Position numbers and translations under genes: made by a program. A model generated the notes under the pieces. That model had not been told where the DNA came from, did not search any database, and saw only the letters and a list, made by a program, of their open reading frames with translations. A DNA stretch of 64,000 nucleotides from assembly GCA_963576725.1 (NCBI GenBank), contig OY755240.1, forward strand, positions 57,970,633 to 58,034,632. The letters run 5' to 3'. How positions within the stretch are numbered: the first letter of the stretch is position 1; each line of letters begins with the position of its first letter. Positions 33,186 to 45,315 of this stretch are shown here, piece after piece. Origin of the DNA: Azorinus chamasolen (taxonomy: Eukaryota > Mollusca > Bivalvia > Cardiida > Solecurtidae).

Positions 33186-35770
33186 AGCTCACCAGAGCAC
33201 AAAGTGCTCAAGGTGAGCTTTTGTGATTCCCTGATGTCCGTCTGCGTGCGTCGTCAGTCGTCAACAATTTGAACCTTTAAAAATCTTCTCCTCTGAATCT
33301 ACAGTGTTCTCAGCTTTCATTTTTGGCACAAAGTATCATCTTTAGGTCAGGTCCTCTACAAAAGTTATATAAATTATGTCCCTGGGGTCAAAATTGGCCC
33401 AGCCCCAGGGGTGCCTTGTTTTCAATAGAAACATATAGTGACAACTTTGAAAATCTTCTGTGAAACCAGAAGGTTCTCACCTTTCATATTTGACACATAG
33501 TATCATGGTCAGGTCCTCTACAAAAGTTCTATAAATTGTGGCCCTGGGGTCAAATAGAAACAAACAGGGACATCTTTGAAAATCTTCTTCACTGAAACTG
33601 GAAGGCTCTCAGCTTTATATTTGGCACATAACATCATGCTCGGGTGCTCTACAAATGGTATTTAAATTATGGCCTGTGGTCAAAATTGGCCCCGCCCCAG
33701 GGGTGGGCAGTTTACAGTAGAAACAAATAGTGAAATCTTTGAAAATCTTCTTCTCTGAAACCAGAAGTCTCTCAGTTTTCATATTTGGCACATAGCATCA
33801 TGTTTAGGTCCTCTACAAAAGTTTTATAAATTGTGGCCCTGGCGTCAAATAAAAACAAACAGTGACATCTTTGAAAATCTTTTTCACTGAAACTGGAAGG
33901 CTCTCAGCTTTCATATTTGGCAGATAGCATCATGTTCAGGTCCTCTACAAATGTTACATAAGTAATGCCCTTGGGGTAAAAATTGGCCCCGCCCAGGGGT
34001 GTCCAGTTTTCAATAGAAACATATAGTGAAAACTTTGAAAATCTTCTTCTGAAACTGGAAGTTTCTCAGCTTTAATATTTGGCACATAGCATTGTGTTCA
34101 GGTCCTCTACAAAAAATATAAAAATTATGCCCCTGGGGTCAAAATTGGCCCCGTCCCAGGGGTGGGCCATTTTCAATAGAAACATACTATAGTGAAATCT
34201 TTAAAAATCTTCTCTGAAACTGGGAGGCTCTCAGCTTTCATACTTGGCACAGAGCATCATGTTCAGGTCCTCTACAAAATTTATATAAATTATGCCCCTG
34301 GTGTCAAAATTAGCCCGCCCTAGGGGTGGGCCATTTTCTATAGAAACAAATAGTGAAATCTTTGAAAATCTTCTTCTGAAACTGGGTGGCTCTCGGCTTT
34401 CATATTTTGCACAGAGTATCATGTTCAGGTCCTTAACAAAGGTATAAAAATTATGGCTCTTGGGTCAAAATTGGCCTCGCCCCAGATGTGGGCAGTTTTC
34501 AATAGAAACAAATAGTGAAATCTTTGAAAATCTTCTTCACTGAAACTGGAAGGCTCTCAGTTTTCATATTCTGCACGTAGCATCATGTTCAGGTCCTCTA
34601 TAATTTATATAAATAATGCCCCTGGGGTAAAAATTTGCCCTGGCCCAGGGGTGGTCATGCAGTTTTCAATATAATCATATAGTGAAAACTTTGAAAATCT
34701 TCTCCTGAAAATGGAAGGTTCTCAGCTTTCATATTTTGGCACATATCATCATGATCAGGTGCTCTACAATGTTTTTAGCTCACCTGAGCCAAAGGCTCAA
34801 GGTGAGCTATTGTGACCGCCTGTCGTCCGTCGTCTGTCTGTCTGTCCGTCCGTCTGTCTGTCCGTTCACCTATATTTCAAATGACTTCTTCTCCTAAACC
34901 ACTTGGAGGATTTCAACCAAATTTCACAGAAATGTACCTTAGGGTGTCCTCTATCAAGTTTGTTCAAATCATGACCCCCGGGCAAAAAATGGCTCCGCCC
35001 CACTACTTTTAAAGGTTTTTTTTTTAAATCTTTAAAAATCTTCTTCTCTGAAACCACAATTTTTAGAGCTTTGATATTTGGTATATAGCATAATCTAATG
35101 GGCCTTTACCAAGCTTGTTCAAATGATGACCCCCAGGTCAAAAATGGCCCTGCCCTGGGGCTTGTAGTTTTTACATAGACTTATATAGGGAAACCTTTAA
35201 AAATCTTTTTGTCTGAAACCACATAATCTAGAGCTAAGATATTTGGTAGGAAGCATCACCTAATATACCATTACCAAGTATGTTCAAATAATGACCCCTG
35301 GGCCAAAAATGGTCTCACCCTGGGGTTTTATGCTACTATTAACATCAGAAGCTACAGTTTAAGAGTTCCTCCTTAACAATTTTTCCTCACAGTTATTTCC
35401 CTTGTCCCATCAGCATAGCCATAAGGGACAAAGGGAGATAACTGCATTGGATTTCTTGTACCTCCAGAATAGTGATTCTATTTATAAATATTTATAATAA
35501 AATATGGAAGGTGGATCAGTGTAGCTGTTTTAGAAGGCATAGAAACAGATCTATCAAATTCCATTAGCAAACAGCAGACTCTGATCCTATAGGAGCCACC
35601 TTATCTGGGTCTACTCTGTTTTCAGATGCATGAAAACAATTTTATATGAGGGAAATTAAGGGTTACTTCTACAGTTCAAAGGTACAGCACTTGGGCAGTA
35701 AAATCTCTCCAGGTCAATGCAAGACTCTGAACTCTTTGCATGCTGGTGGTGAAACTGTGATTACCTATGC

Positions 35771-35833
35771 AAACAGTTTGGATCCAAATGAGAGGCCGCA
35801 TAATGCGGCATCTCATCTGGATCCAAACTGTTT
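35771..35833. repeat. AAACAGTTTGGATCC hairpin module (five copies in window)
   Basis: The arms AAACAGTTTGGATCC and GGATCCAAACTGTTT enclose a second stem (GCCGCATAATGCGGC). Other copies are at 41832-41894, 46700-46763, 46840-46903 and 57350-57412. Some are preceded by TTAACCCTTTGCA-like sequence. Confidence 0.8.
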
Positions 35834-36614
35834 GTAATCTTAACCATATTTTTGCAAAATTATTTTAAGAATTGAAGCAGATGACAATAACTTTTTGTTG
35901 CAGACGAAACATTAAAGGGCATTTTGAAGGGGATGTTGACCCATTAACCTCATAGTGTGTAGTGTGAGTGATTTGTGGTTCTTACAGCTAGATGTTACCA
36001 ATGTCTCTCAAATCAGATGTGGGAGATATTGGAAATCCTTGCTAAGAGTAACACCTATTTAGCCAATCAAGGAAAATGATTATCATCTAGACTTTTGATC
36101 TGGGTCCAAACCCAACTGATGAGGTCATGGTAATGATTAAGAAAACTGAAAACATGATTATGCAATGGGCCCAACTGATATCAGTCATGGTAATTCTTAA
36201 GAACCCCCCACCCCCATGCCCACCCCCAACAATGATAGGTGTCAAAATTACTAATGTGGATTAAGTCTGCTACTCAAAAAAGCATCTTACATATAATTTA
36301 TTTTTTTTATAAAATTTGATGACAACACATTAAAAAGTCCTAAAATGTCTGAATATTGTATGATATTAATGAAATAACTGAGTAAATATAACTTAATTAT
36401 AACAGTAGACAAAATAGGAACAGGGTAATATTTTAGAGTAGACGAAATGGGAATGAGTTACAGTAGACGAAATTGGAGTTGCAGTGTCTGATTTTTTGGA
36501 GCCAAACTGTTAGCAATGTGAAAAACATTAAACTGTTCAGGATATCATGTATATATGGATTGAAACCTTTCACTCAGCCTCTCATCGGGATCTAAACTGC
36601 TGGAAACAGTCATA

Positions 36615-37284
36615 ATTTAACCCTTTCCTCATATAAACGTGTTTTCATGCATTGGCAAACAGAGAAGACCAAGATCAGATGGAATTTAGCGTAGACCAGA
36701 GTAGACCAAGATCAGATGGAAAGAAAGTCTGTTCTCCTTGCTACTAATTGTATTTATTTTAATTTGATTTTTAAAACAAATAATGTCTTAAGTTAATCAA
36801 ATCATTAATGTTACTCAAAAAATTAGTAACTCTTCTCAATATCAATTGTAAAAAAAAACTAATGACCCGTTTAATTGACTTATCATCAGATATTCTCACC
36901 TAGAGCTAGAATTATTTCTAAACACCTATTAACCCTTTACCTGTTTGCTTTGACAAAAATTGATCTGAGACTACTCTGTTTGCTAATGCGTAAAAACTTG
37001 TTATTTCCATTAAGAGAAGTTTTACCTTTGATAAAAACTGTAAAGTCAAATCTATATCTTGTCAAATGCAAACAGAGCAGACCCTGATCAGACAGTTTCT
37101 ATAGCAGTTGTCTGATCTAGTCTACTCTTATTTTTAATGCGTAAAACACATTATTTCTGTGAAGAGAAGTTTTTGCTTTGACAAAAACTGTAGAATCAGA
37201 TCTATATTCCGTAGGAGTCGTCTGATCTGTGTCTACACTGTTTGCTAATGCGTAAAAACAGTTTTATATGAGGGAAAGGGTTGA
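36615..37284. repeat. TTAACCCTTT...AAAGGGTT-bounded segment (possible piggyBac-like MITE)
   Basis: TTTAACCCTTTCCTCATATA with CGTGTTTTCATGCATT at the left, and the inverted TGCGTAAAAACAG with TATATGAGGGAAAGGGTT at the right, bound a segment with GCAAACAGAGTAGACC arms. TTAA next to CCC suggests piggyBac-type ends. Paralogue about 58113-59443. Family assignment is tentative. Confidence 0.45.
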
Positions 37285-37608
37285 AAGATTTTTAAAGATA
37301 TTTTTATTGGTCATTTCACACAAAAACTGGCATTATGTACTGCCTAGCACTTTATTTGCCTATATACCTGGATCAAGGTATAATTGCATAGCTTTATTGA
37401 CGTCATTTGAATTTCTCAAAGACCAGTTTTAGGCATTTTGAGCTAAGGCAAAAATGGCACAAGTTGTAAACAGTTTAGATCTTGGTCAACCAGTCACTTG
37501 GTATTAGATTTGAATCCAGTTCAAGTTTATTCAGCAGTGAAAGGGTGAAAGCAGTGCACTAAGCTTCTTTCATCTGCTAGAAATGTTGTCCACTGAAAAA
37601 TGTCAATA

Positions 37609-40459
37609 CAGTAGAACCCCTCTAAACCGGACAAGGTTGGGGACAGGTAAAAATTCCGGTTTAGAGGGGATTCCGATTTGGAGAGGTTTTTATATATGAC
37701 CATATTTATCATCCAGTGTACATGCACATATAGACCTATTTTAATAACCAAACAAATAGTATCAAAATTATCCATAAATCAATAATTAAAACCAATTTCA
37801 CAGTTTGAATACCTTATCTGTTCAGTTCACATAATTTGTTTTAATAGTTCAAAACAACGATCAGCGATTTTCTCGATGAAACAATGAAACGACGTTCAAA
37901 ATTATATAAGCAAACTGCTGACGATTTCCTTTTGCACTGGTTCCTTGTTATGCCCCCAAAGCTAGGCTTTGGCGGCATATAGTGATCGCACCGTGCGTGT
38001 GTGGGTGGGTGTGTGGGTGTGTGGGTGGGTGGGTGTGTGTGTGTGTGGGTGTGTGTACCTTTTGTCCGGAGTATATTTCCTTTGTCACATCAGCTACGGA
38101 TACCAAATTTGGTGTGTGAGTTCATATTGGGATGGGGGAGTGTCACGTATCATTTTCATGTCACTGTGACCTTGACCTTTGACCTTGATTTTACAAAAAG
38201 CTTGTCCGGAGCATATCTCCTTAACCTTACCAGCTACAGATTCCAAATTTGGTGTGTGAGTTCATCTTAGGATGGCGGAGTGTCGCGTACCATTTCCAGG
38301 TCACTGTGACCTTGACCTTGACCTTTGACCTCGATTTTAAAAAAAGCTTATGCCTTACCAGCTACAAAAAGCTTGTCCGGAGTATATCTCCTATACCTTA
38401 CCAGCTAAGGATTCCAAATTTGGTGTGTTAGTTCATCTTGGGATGGAGGAGTGTCGCATACCATTTTCAGATCACTGTGACCTTGACCATGACCTTTGAC
38501 CGATTTTACAAAAAGCTTGTCCGGAGCATATCTCCTTTACCTTACCAGCTACAGATTCCAAATTTGGTGTGTGAGTTCATCTTGGGATGGCGGAGTGTCG
38601 CGTACCATTTCCAGGTCACTTTGACCTTGACCTTTGACCTCGATTTTAAAAACCGGTTATACCTTACCAGCTACAAAAAGCTTGTCCGGAGTATATCTCC
38701 TATTTTTTACCAGCTAAGGATTCCAAATTTGGTGTGTGAGTTCATCTTTGGATGGAGGAGTGTCGCATACCATTTTCAGATCACTGTGACCTTGACCATG
38801 ACCTTTGACCGATTTTACAAAAAGCTTGTCCGGAGCATATCTCCTTTACCTTACCAGCTACAGATTCCATATTTGGTGTGTGAGTTCATCTTGGGATGGC
38901 GGAATGTCATGTACCATTTCCAGGTCACTATGACCTTAACCTTGACCTTGACCGATTTTACAAAAAGTTTGTCCAGAGCATATCTCCTATACCTTACCAG
39001 ATACGGATTCCAAATTTGGTTTGTGAGATCACCTTCAGATGGCGGAGTGTCGCGTACCATTTTCAGGTCACTGTGACCTTGACCTTGACCTTCGACCTCG
39101 ATTTTACAAAAAAGGTTGTCAAGAGAATATCTCTTATACCTTACCAGCTATGGATTCCAAATTTAATGTGTGAGTTTATCTTGGGATGGCGGAGTGTCGC
39201 GTACCATTTTCAGGTCACTGTGACCTTGACCTTTGACCTACATTTTACACAAAGCTTGTCTGGAGCATTTCTCCTATACCTTACCAGCTACGGAATCCAA
39301 ATTTGGTTTGTGAGTTCATCTTGGGATGGGGGAGAGTCATGTACCATTTTCAGATCACTGACCTTGACCTTGACCTTTGACCTCAATTTTACAGTCCGGA
39401 GCATATCTCCTATATCTTACCAGATACAAAAAGCTTGTCCAGAGCATATCTCCTATACCTTAAACGTTGACAATCAACTCAGGGTCCTTTTTAACGTTGA
39501 GAATGACTTAGGGTCCTTTTTAACTAAGTTTTGACGCTTGGCTCTTTTCTTAGCTATCATAATCGTCAAAGGTTCTGTTTCTAATGTTAAGAACTGACTC
39601 CTGTGTCATTTTTAACAGCATCAAAATTTCATGTTACACCTGCATTACATTGTATTGTTTTTCCACCAAAATGCATTTCGGTGTCAAACACTTTGGGGGC
39701 ATTTGTCACCCGTGACGACCCTCTTGTTAATAAGAAAGCTTGCAACGGATGTTATGCCAGCAGTTTCTATCGTTTTTCTAACTCTTCTACGTTTATATTT
39801 TGACATTAGTTCGCAGATTTTTGATCATATCGCTATATGCGGAGAACTCGGATTTTATCGTTCATAGATGATTGGGTCCGTAACCGTGCGATAATGGTAT
39901 GAGGTGCAGTTTGTGAGTGCGCAGTAACCTCCCTGTGTTACCGGTGCGATAGTAAACATACGAAAAATAAAACTACACAAAATGACAGCATCTCCAAGCA
40001 GGATTCATTTTCCTTTTTTGGTTTTCGTTTTGAACCATAAGCATTTGAAACCGATTCGTTTTTCCTGCCAATTAATTAGTTAAAACGATATAAACGAAGC
40101 TTATCTGTTGCTCTGTACATTAGTTAATCTCATGGCACCGACATGTCATAATCGAGTCCGAATAGACTATGATTTTCAACACCTTGCGATAAGGTGTTAA
40201 GTTTTACTGCCTCAGGCTGTGATTAAGGGACGTGTCAACTGACAAGCCCTTAGCCTGCTGTCCGGTATGTAGGGGAAATTTGTAGTTCATATCTTTCAAA
40301 AATATTTGAAGATTTGTCCGGTTTCTGGAGTAGAGGGGTTTCCGGTATTGAGAGGAATTTTGTATAGAAATAATGAAGGAATAAAACGGGACCGAGAATT
40401 TTGTCTGGTTTAGAAAGGATTCGGGTTTCCTGAGTGTCCGGTTTGGAGGGGTTATACTG
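37609..40459. mobile_element. Tigger/pogo-like (Tc1/mariner) non-autonomous element
   Basis: The ends are CAGTAGAACCCCTCTAAACC and the near-complement GGTTTGGAGGGGTTATACTG, flanked by TA on both sides (37607-37608, 40460-40461). The empty site TGTCAATATATTACTG is present at 59761, proving the TA duplication. Additional internal CCGGTTTAGAGGGG copies lie inside both ends. There is no transposase, and family E lies inside. Confidence 0.9.
37950..39728 (+). mobile_element. Family E non-autonomous element, 136-171-bp units
   Basis: The 5' stem-loop is ATGCCCCCAAAGC-TA-GGCTTTGGCGGCAT, then a GTGGGTGT run (37995-38056). About eight to nine units with TCCAAATTTGGTGTGTGAGT and GTGACCTTGACCTTTGACCT follow. 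A ~250-bp unique tail (from about 39460) leads to GGGGGCATTTGTCACCCGTGACG and CTCTTG at 39726. The 212-residue open frames here are translations of the repeat, not genes. Confidence 0.85.
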
Positions 40460-41070
40460 TATATTACTGTAACTCAGGTGAGCGATATAGGGCCAATGGC
40501 CCTCTTGTTATGAATTATGCCACTGGGGTAAAAATTGGCCCGCCCCAGGGGTGCCTTGTTTTCTATAGAAGCATATAGTAAAACTGAAAATCTTCTCCTG
40601 AAACTGGAAGGTTCTCAGCTTTCATATTTAGCACACAGTATCATGTTCAGGTGCTCTACAAAAGTTATATTGATTATGCCCCTTGGGTCAAAATTGGCCC
40701 TCCCCAGGGATGCATTGTTTTCTATAGAAACATATAGTAAAACTGAAAATCTTCTCCTGAAACTGGAAGGTTCTCAGCTTTCATATTTGGCACAAAGCAT
40801 CATGTTCAGGTCCTCTACAAAGTTATATAAATTATGCCTAGGGGGTTAAAATTGACCCTGCTTCAGGGCCGGCTAGTTTTCTATAGAAACATAGTGAAAA
40901 TTTGAAAATCTTCTCCTCTGATTGTCTGGTGAGCAATATCAGGGCCGTTCTGACCCTCTTGTCAATATCAATAGTATCCCAATTTGGCAATAGCAATTTT
41001 CCCTTGCAAAAGCCAGCCTTAACTATTAATGCAGTCAGTATGTCTTTCATTTCTGTTCTTTCTTTTTCAG

Positions 41071-41292
41071 AACGACCAGCAGAGGTATTTGAAGTAGAGA
41101 AATATAAAAATGATGAAGTTTCTTGGGCGGTAATTCTAGCGGAACATATTGTTTCCAAGCTATCAATCGGAGATCATTATATATTGGATAAGTATTATCA
41201 TGGAAAGCACAAATTGAGGAAAGGGAATGATTATTTTTGTGCATGCAAGAAAAAGGAGAAGATATCCGGATGGTTTGGGGATACTAGCTTCG
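41071..41292 (+). CDS. Putative internal coding exon, protein not recognised
   Basis: A 222-bp open segment (74 codons' worth) is bounded by a textbook acceptor (TTCTTTCTTTTTCAG, ending 41070) and a textbook donor (CG|GTAAGT at 41293). It is read in the frame of 41073 and begins with two bases of a split codon and ends with one. It is therefore a phase 1-1 exon that could be skipped without frameshift. The translation starts RPAEVFEVEKYKNDEVSWAV, passes ILAEHIVSKLSIGDHYILDK and YYHGKHKLRKGNDYFCACKK, and ends KEKISGWFGDTSF. It is charged, soluble-looking, with a CAC cysteine pair and no membrane segment. Unlike everything around it, it is not tandem-repeated. Flanking family A sequences end at 40963 and start at 41303, so the exon sits in introns packed with elements. 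Minus-strand frames over it are shadows. I do not recognise the protein. Confidence 0.6.
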
Positions 41293-41302
41293 GTAAGTTT
41301 TT

Positions 41303-42519
41303 AAGCACACATGAGCTATGTTCAGGGTGACTATTGTAATTGCCTTTTGTCTGGTGTCAGACCGCCCATCCATCCGTCCGTCCAGCCGCCTTGTCCTGAT
41401 CATAACTTCCATTTTAAGTATAAAAGCTATTGACTTCAAACTTCATATATAGATAGATCACATTGACGGCAAGTGAGATAACTGCATTGGAGTTCTAGTA
41501 TCCCCCTGAATAGTTATTCTATTTATAACTATTTATAATAAAATAGGGAAGGTGGATCAGTGTAGCTGTTTTAGAAGGCATAGAAACAGATCTATTAAAT
41601 TCCATTAGCAAACAGCAGACCCTGATCCTACAGGAACTACCTTATCTGGGTCTACTCTGTTTGCAGATGCGTGAAAACAAGTTTATAATAGGGAAATTAA
41701 GGGTTAAATAGACTTCTTCACATCAGAAACTACAGTTAAAAGGTTACAACACTGGGCAGTAAAATCTCTCCAGTTCAATGCATTACTCTTAACTCTTTGC
41801 AAGCTAGTGGTGAAATTGTGATTACCTATACAAACAGTTTGGATCCAGATGAGAGGCCACATAATGCGGCTTCTCATCTGGATCTAAACTGTTTGTCATC
41901 TTTACCATATTTTTGCAAAAAAATGAAAGTAAGTTTATTTTAAGAATTGAAGCAGATGACAATAACTTTTTGTTGCAGACGAAAAATTAAAGGCGTTTTG
42001 AAAGGAATGTTGACCCATTAACCCCATAGTGTGTAGTGTGAGTGATTTGTGGTGACCTACACAGGGAATTTCACAGCAAGATGTTATCATAGGTCTTTGC
42101 ACAATGTTATGTTTGTTTCTGCAGTTAATTTATGTGATTGGAAAAAAAAATAGTTTCATTATGATCATTTATTTAAATAATTTTTATTATGCGAGTCTTC
42201 GTTAATTTCATTTAGTTGAAATTTAGGTGTTTAATAAAGTCTTTTCTCCTTGCTACTATTACTAATTGTATTTATTTTAATTTGATTTTTAAAACAAATA
42301 ATGTCTTAAGTTAATCAAAATAATTGTCAATCAATAATTATTTTTTTTCTGTGAAGAGAAGTTTTTGCTTTGACAAAAACTGTAGAATCAGATCTAAATT
42401 GTGAAACAAAAGAAACAGAGCAGACCCTGATCAGACAGCTTCCATAGGAGTCATCTGATCTGGGTCTACTCTGTACGCTAAAAACAGGTTCATATGAGGG
42501 AAAGGGTTAAAAGATTTTT
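41303..42519 (+). mobile_element. Decayed family A subtype 1 element, starting at the splice donor
   Basis: AAGCACACATGAGCTATGTT...GGGTGACTATTGTAATTGCC is a decayed 5' stem-loop region right after GTAAGTTTTT. A GTCC-like stretch follows. From about 41470 the body matches 35435 onward and 57025 onward, including the AAACAGTTTGGATCC hairpin at 41832-41894. It is cut at 42519 by family E copy 2. Confidence 0.65.
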
Positions 42520-45315
42520 ATGCCTCCAAAGCATTTTGTGATCGCACCGTGCGTGGGTGTGGGTGTGTGTACCTTTTGTCAAGAGTATATTTCCTTTGTC
42601 ACATCAGCTACGGATAACAAATTGGTGTGTGAGTTCATCTTTGGATGGCGGAATGTCGCATACCATTTTCATGTCACTGTGACCTTGACCTTTATTTTAC
42701 AAAAATCTGGTCTGGACCATATTTCCTTTATCTTACCAGCTACAGATTCCAAATTTATTTTGTGAGTTCATTTTGGGATGGCGGAGTGTCAACTTTGACC
42801 TCGATTAAAAAAAAAGCTTATACCTTACCAGCTACAAAAAGCTTGTACGGAGTATATCTCCTTTACCTTACCAGCTAAGGATTCCAAATTTGGTATGGGA
42901 GTTCATCTTGGGATGGAGGAGTGTCGCGTACCATTTTCATATCACTGTGACCATGACCTTTGACCGATTTTGCAAAAAGCTTGTCGGAAGCATATCTCCT
43001 TTACCTTACCAGCTACAGATTCCAAATTTGGTGTGTGAGTTCATCTTGGGATGGCGGAGTGTCGCGTACCATTTCCAGGTCACTTTGACCATGACCTCGA
43101 TTTAAAAAAAAAGCTTATACCTTACCAGCTACAAAAAGCTTGTCCGGAGTATATCAACTATACCTTACCAGCTAAGGATTCCAAATTTGGTGTGGGAGTT
43201 CGAGTTCATATTGGGATGGAGGAGTGTCCCGTACCATTTTCATATCACTGTGACCTTGACCTTGACCTTTGACCGATTTTACAAAAAGCTTGTCCAGATC
43301 ATATCTCCTATACCTTACCAGATGAGGATTCCAAATTTGGTGTGTGAAATCACCTTGAGATGGCGGAGTGTTGCGTACCATTTTCAGGTCATTGTGACCT
43401 TGACCTTTGACCTCGATTTTACAAAAAGCTTGTCCGGAGCATATCTCCTATACCGTACCAGCTACGGATTAAAAATTTGGTTTGTGAGTTCATCTTGGGA
43501 TGACGAAGTGTGGCGTATCATTTTCAGGTCACTGTGACCTTGACCTTTGACCTCGATTTTACAAAAAGCATATACCTTACCAGCTGCGAAAAGCTTGTCC
43601 GGAGTATATCTCCTATACTTTACCAGCTACGGATTCCAAATTTAGTGTGTCGGTTCATCTTGGGATGGAGGAATTGCAGGTATCATTTTCAGGTCACTGT
43701 GACCTTGACCTTGACTTTTGACCTCGATTTTACATAAAGGTCCGGAGCATATCTCCTATACCTTACCAGCTACGGATCCAAAATTTGGTATGTGAGTTCA
43801 TCTTGGGATGACAGAGTGTCGCTTATCATTTTCAGGTCACTGTGAACTTGACCTTTGACCTCGATTTTACAAAAAACATACCTTACCAGCTGCAAAAAGC
43901 TTGTCCGGAGTATATCTCATATACTTTACCAGCTACGGATTCCAAATTTGGTGTGTGAGTTCATCTTGGGATGGAGGAATGTTGCGTACCATTTTCAGGT
44001 CACTGTGACCTTGACCTTCGACCTCGATTTTACAAAAAAGGTTGTCCAGAGAATATCTCCTATACCTTACCAGCTACGGATTCCAAATTTGGTGTGTGAG
44101 TTTATCTTGGGATGGCGGTATGTCATGTACCATTTTCAGGTCACTGTGACCTTGACCTTTGACCTCGATTTTACACAAAGTTTGTCCGGAGCATTTCTCC
44201 TATACCTTACCAGCTATGGATTCCAAATTTGGTTTGTGAGTTAATCTTGGGATGGCGGAGAGTCGTGTACCATTTTCAGATCACTGACCTTGACCTTTGA
44301 CCTCAATTTTAAAGTCCTGAGCATATCTCCTATATCTTACCACCTACGGATTCCAAATTTTGTGTGTGAGTTCATCTTGGGATGGCGGAAAGTCACGTAC
44401 CATTTTCAGGTCAATGTGCCCTTGACCTTTGACCTTGATTTTACTAAAGGCTTGTCCGGAGCATATCTCCTATACCTTATCAGTTACAGATTCCAAATTT
44501 GTAAGTATTGGACAGGTATGCTTAGGCAAACAGTGTAGACCCAAATCAAACTACAGGGTCTACACTGTTTGCTACTACATTAGCATGAATAAGACATAAC
44601 AAAGAGCTCTAAATACTATTCATACATGGGTAGGCCATGATGTTCAAATACTTGTAGTGTCAGAACTTTCAGATGAATTACTGTAAAACAGGTTATATTC
44701 ACGTCATGATTATTTCGCGTATATGTAATTTTGTATTAATTCGCGTCATGATGATTTCACTACGTTGTCCATCTCGCTAAATTAACATAACGGAAATAGA
44801 ATCGTATAAAACGTTAACGAATGCTGTAAAAAGGACAAAGAATAAATTTCTGTATGTAACTGCCGTCGGCAATTTAGGGGTTATCCATCGATAATTGTGA
44901 ACAAAGTCTAGGGCTTTTATAGCATGCCTTCAGGTCTTCAATTTTGTAATTGTTTTGAGAACTTTACCCAAATCTTGGGTGCATGGCACAGCGTGACACA
45001 CCGGTCTACTGATGAAATGGTGGAAATGTAAGCCACAAAGTTACTACTCTTTGATAACTTCGGGGTCTTATTTGGATCAAAACTGTCTGCAAATGAAATG
45101 GTTATCACGAGTTGTTCATTATGAGGCTAAAGGTTAAATCCGTGTCCTTATTGAAACTTGGTATAGGATGATAAACGTGTGAAAACAAATTGACAAGATT
45201 GTGTATACATGTTGATCTGTTAAACGAGGCTTGGGATAAGCCGGTATTCAGTAGTCAAAATGAGTGAATTGTTTTTCACGAACACATAGAGTCAAACCTG
45301 TTTCAAAATTCTGTA

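Larger units (their letters stand above)
34777..40509 (+). mobile_element. Family A subtype 1, split by a Tigger-like element
   Basis: It starts AGCTCACCTGAGCC-AAA-GGCTCAAGGTGAGCT, followed by a GTCC/GTCT run. It carries units with AAAAATGGCCCTGCCCTGGGG, several GCAAACAG hairpins and a long unique 3' half. It ends GGTGAGCGATATA, hairpin GGGCCAATGGCCC, TCTTG at 40507. The intact paralogue is 56339-59816. Over the last ~320 bp before the insertion the two differ at only a few positions. Confidence 0.85.
33186..40963 (+). mobile_element. Family A element containing three further nested levels
   Basis: The stem-loop AGCTCACCAGAGC starts at 33186. About nine ~165-bp units run to 34770, then a family A subtype-1 element is inserted. 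The host resumes at 40510 (ATGAATTATGCC) and ends with GGTGAGCAATATC, hairpin GGGCCGTTCTGACCC and TCTTG at 40961. Confidence 0.85.

Noticed and set aside
27181..34422. Open frames on both strands with CAKYE/DPRGIIY-like repeats
   Set aside because: Artefacts of the ~165-bp family A unit, readable on both strands.
38438..39534. Two 212-residue open frames in family E
   Set aside because: The peptide repeats ILGWRSVAYHFQVTVTLTFD in step with the DNA units. Unit lengths divisible by three keep the frame open by chance.
40838..41244. Minus-strand frames across the putative exon
   Set aside because: No splice signals or motifs on that strand, while the plus strand has a strong acceptor and donor around an open segment.
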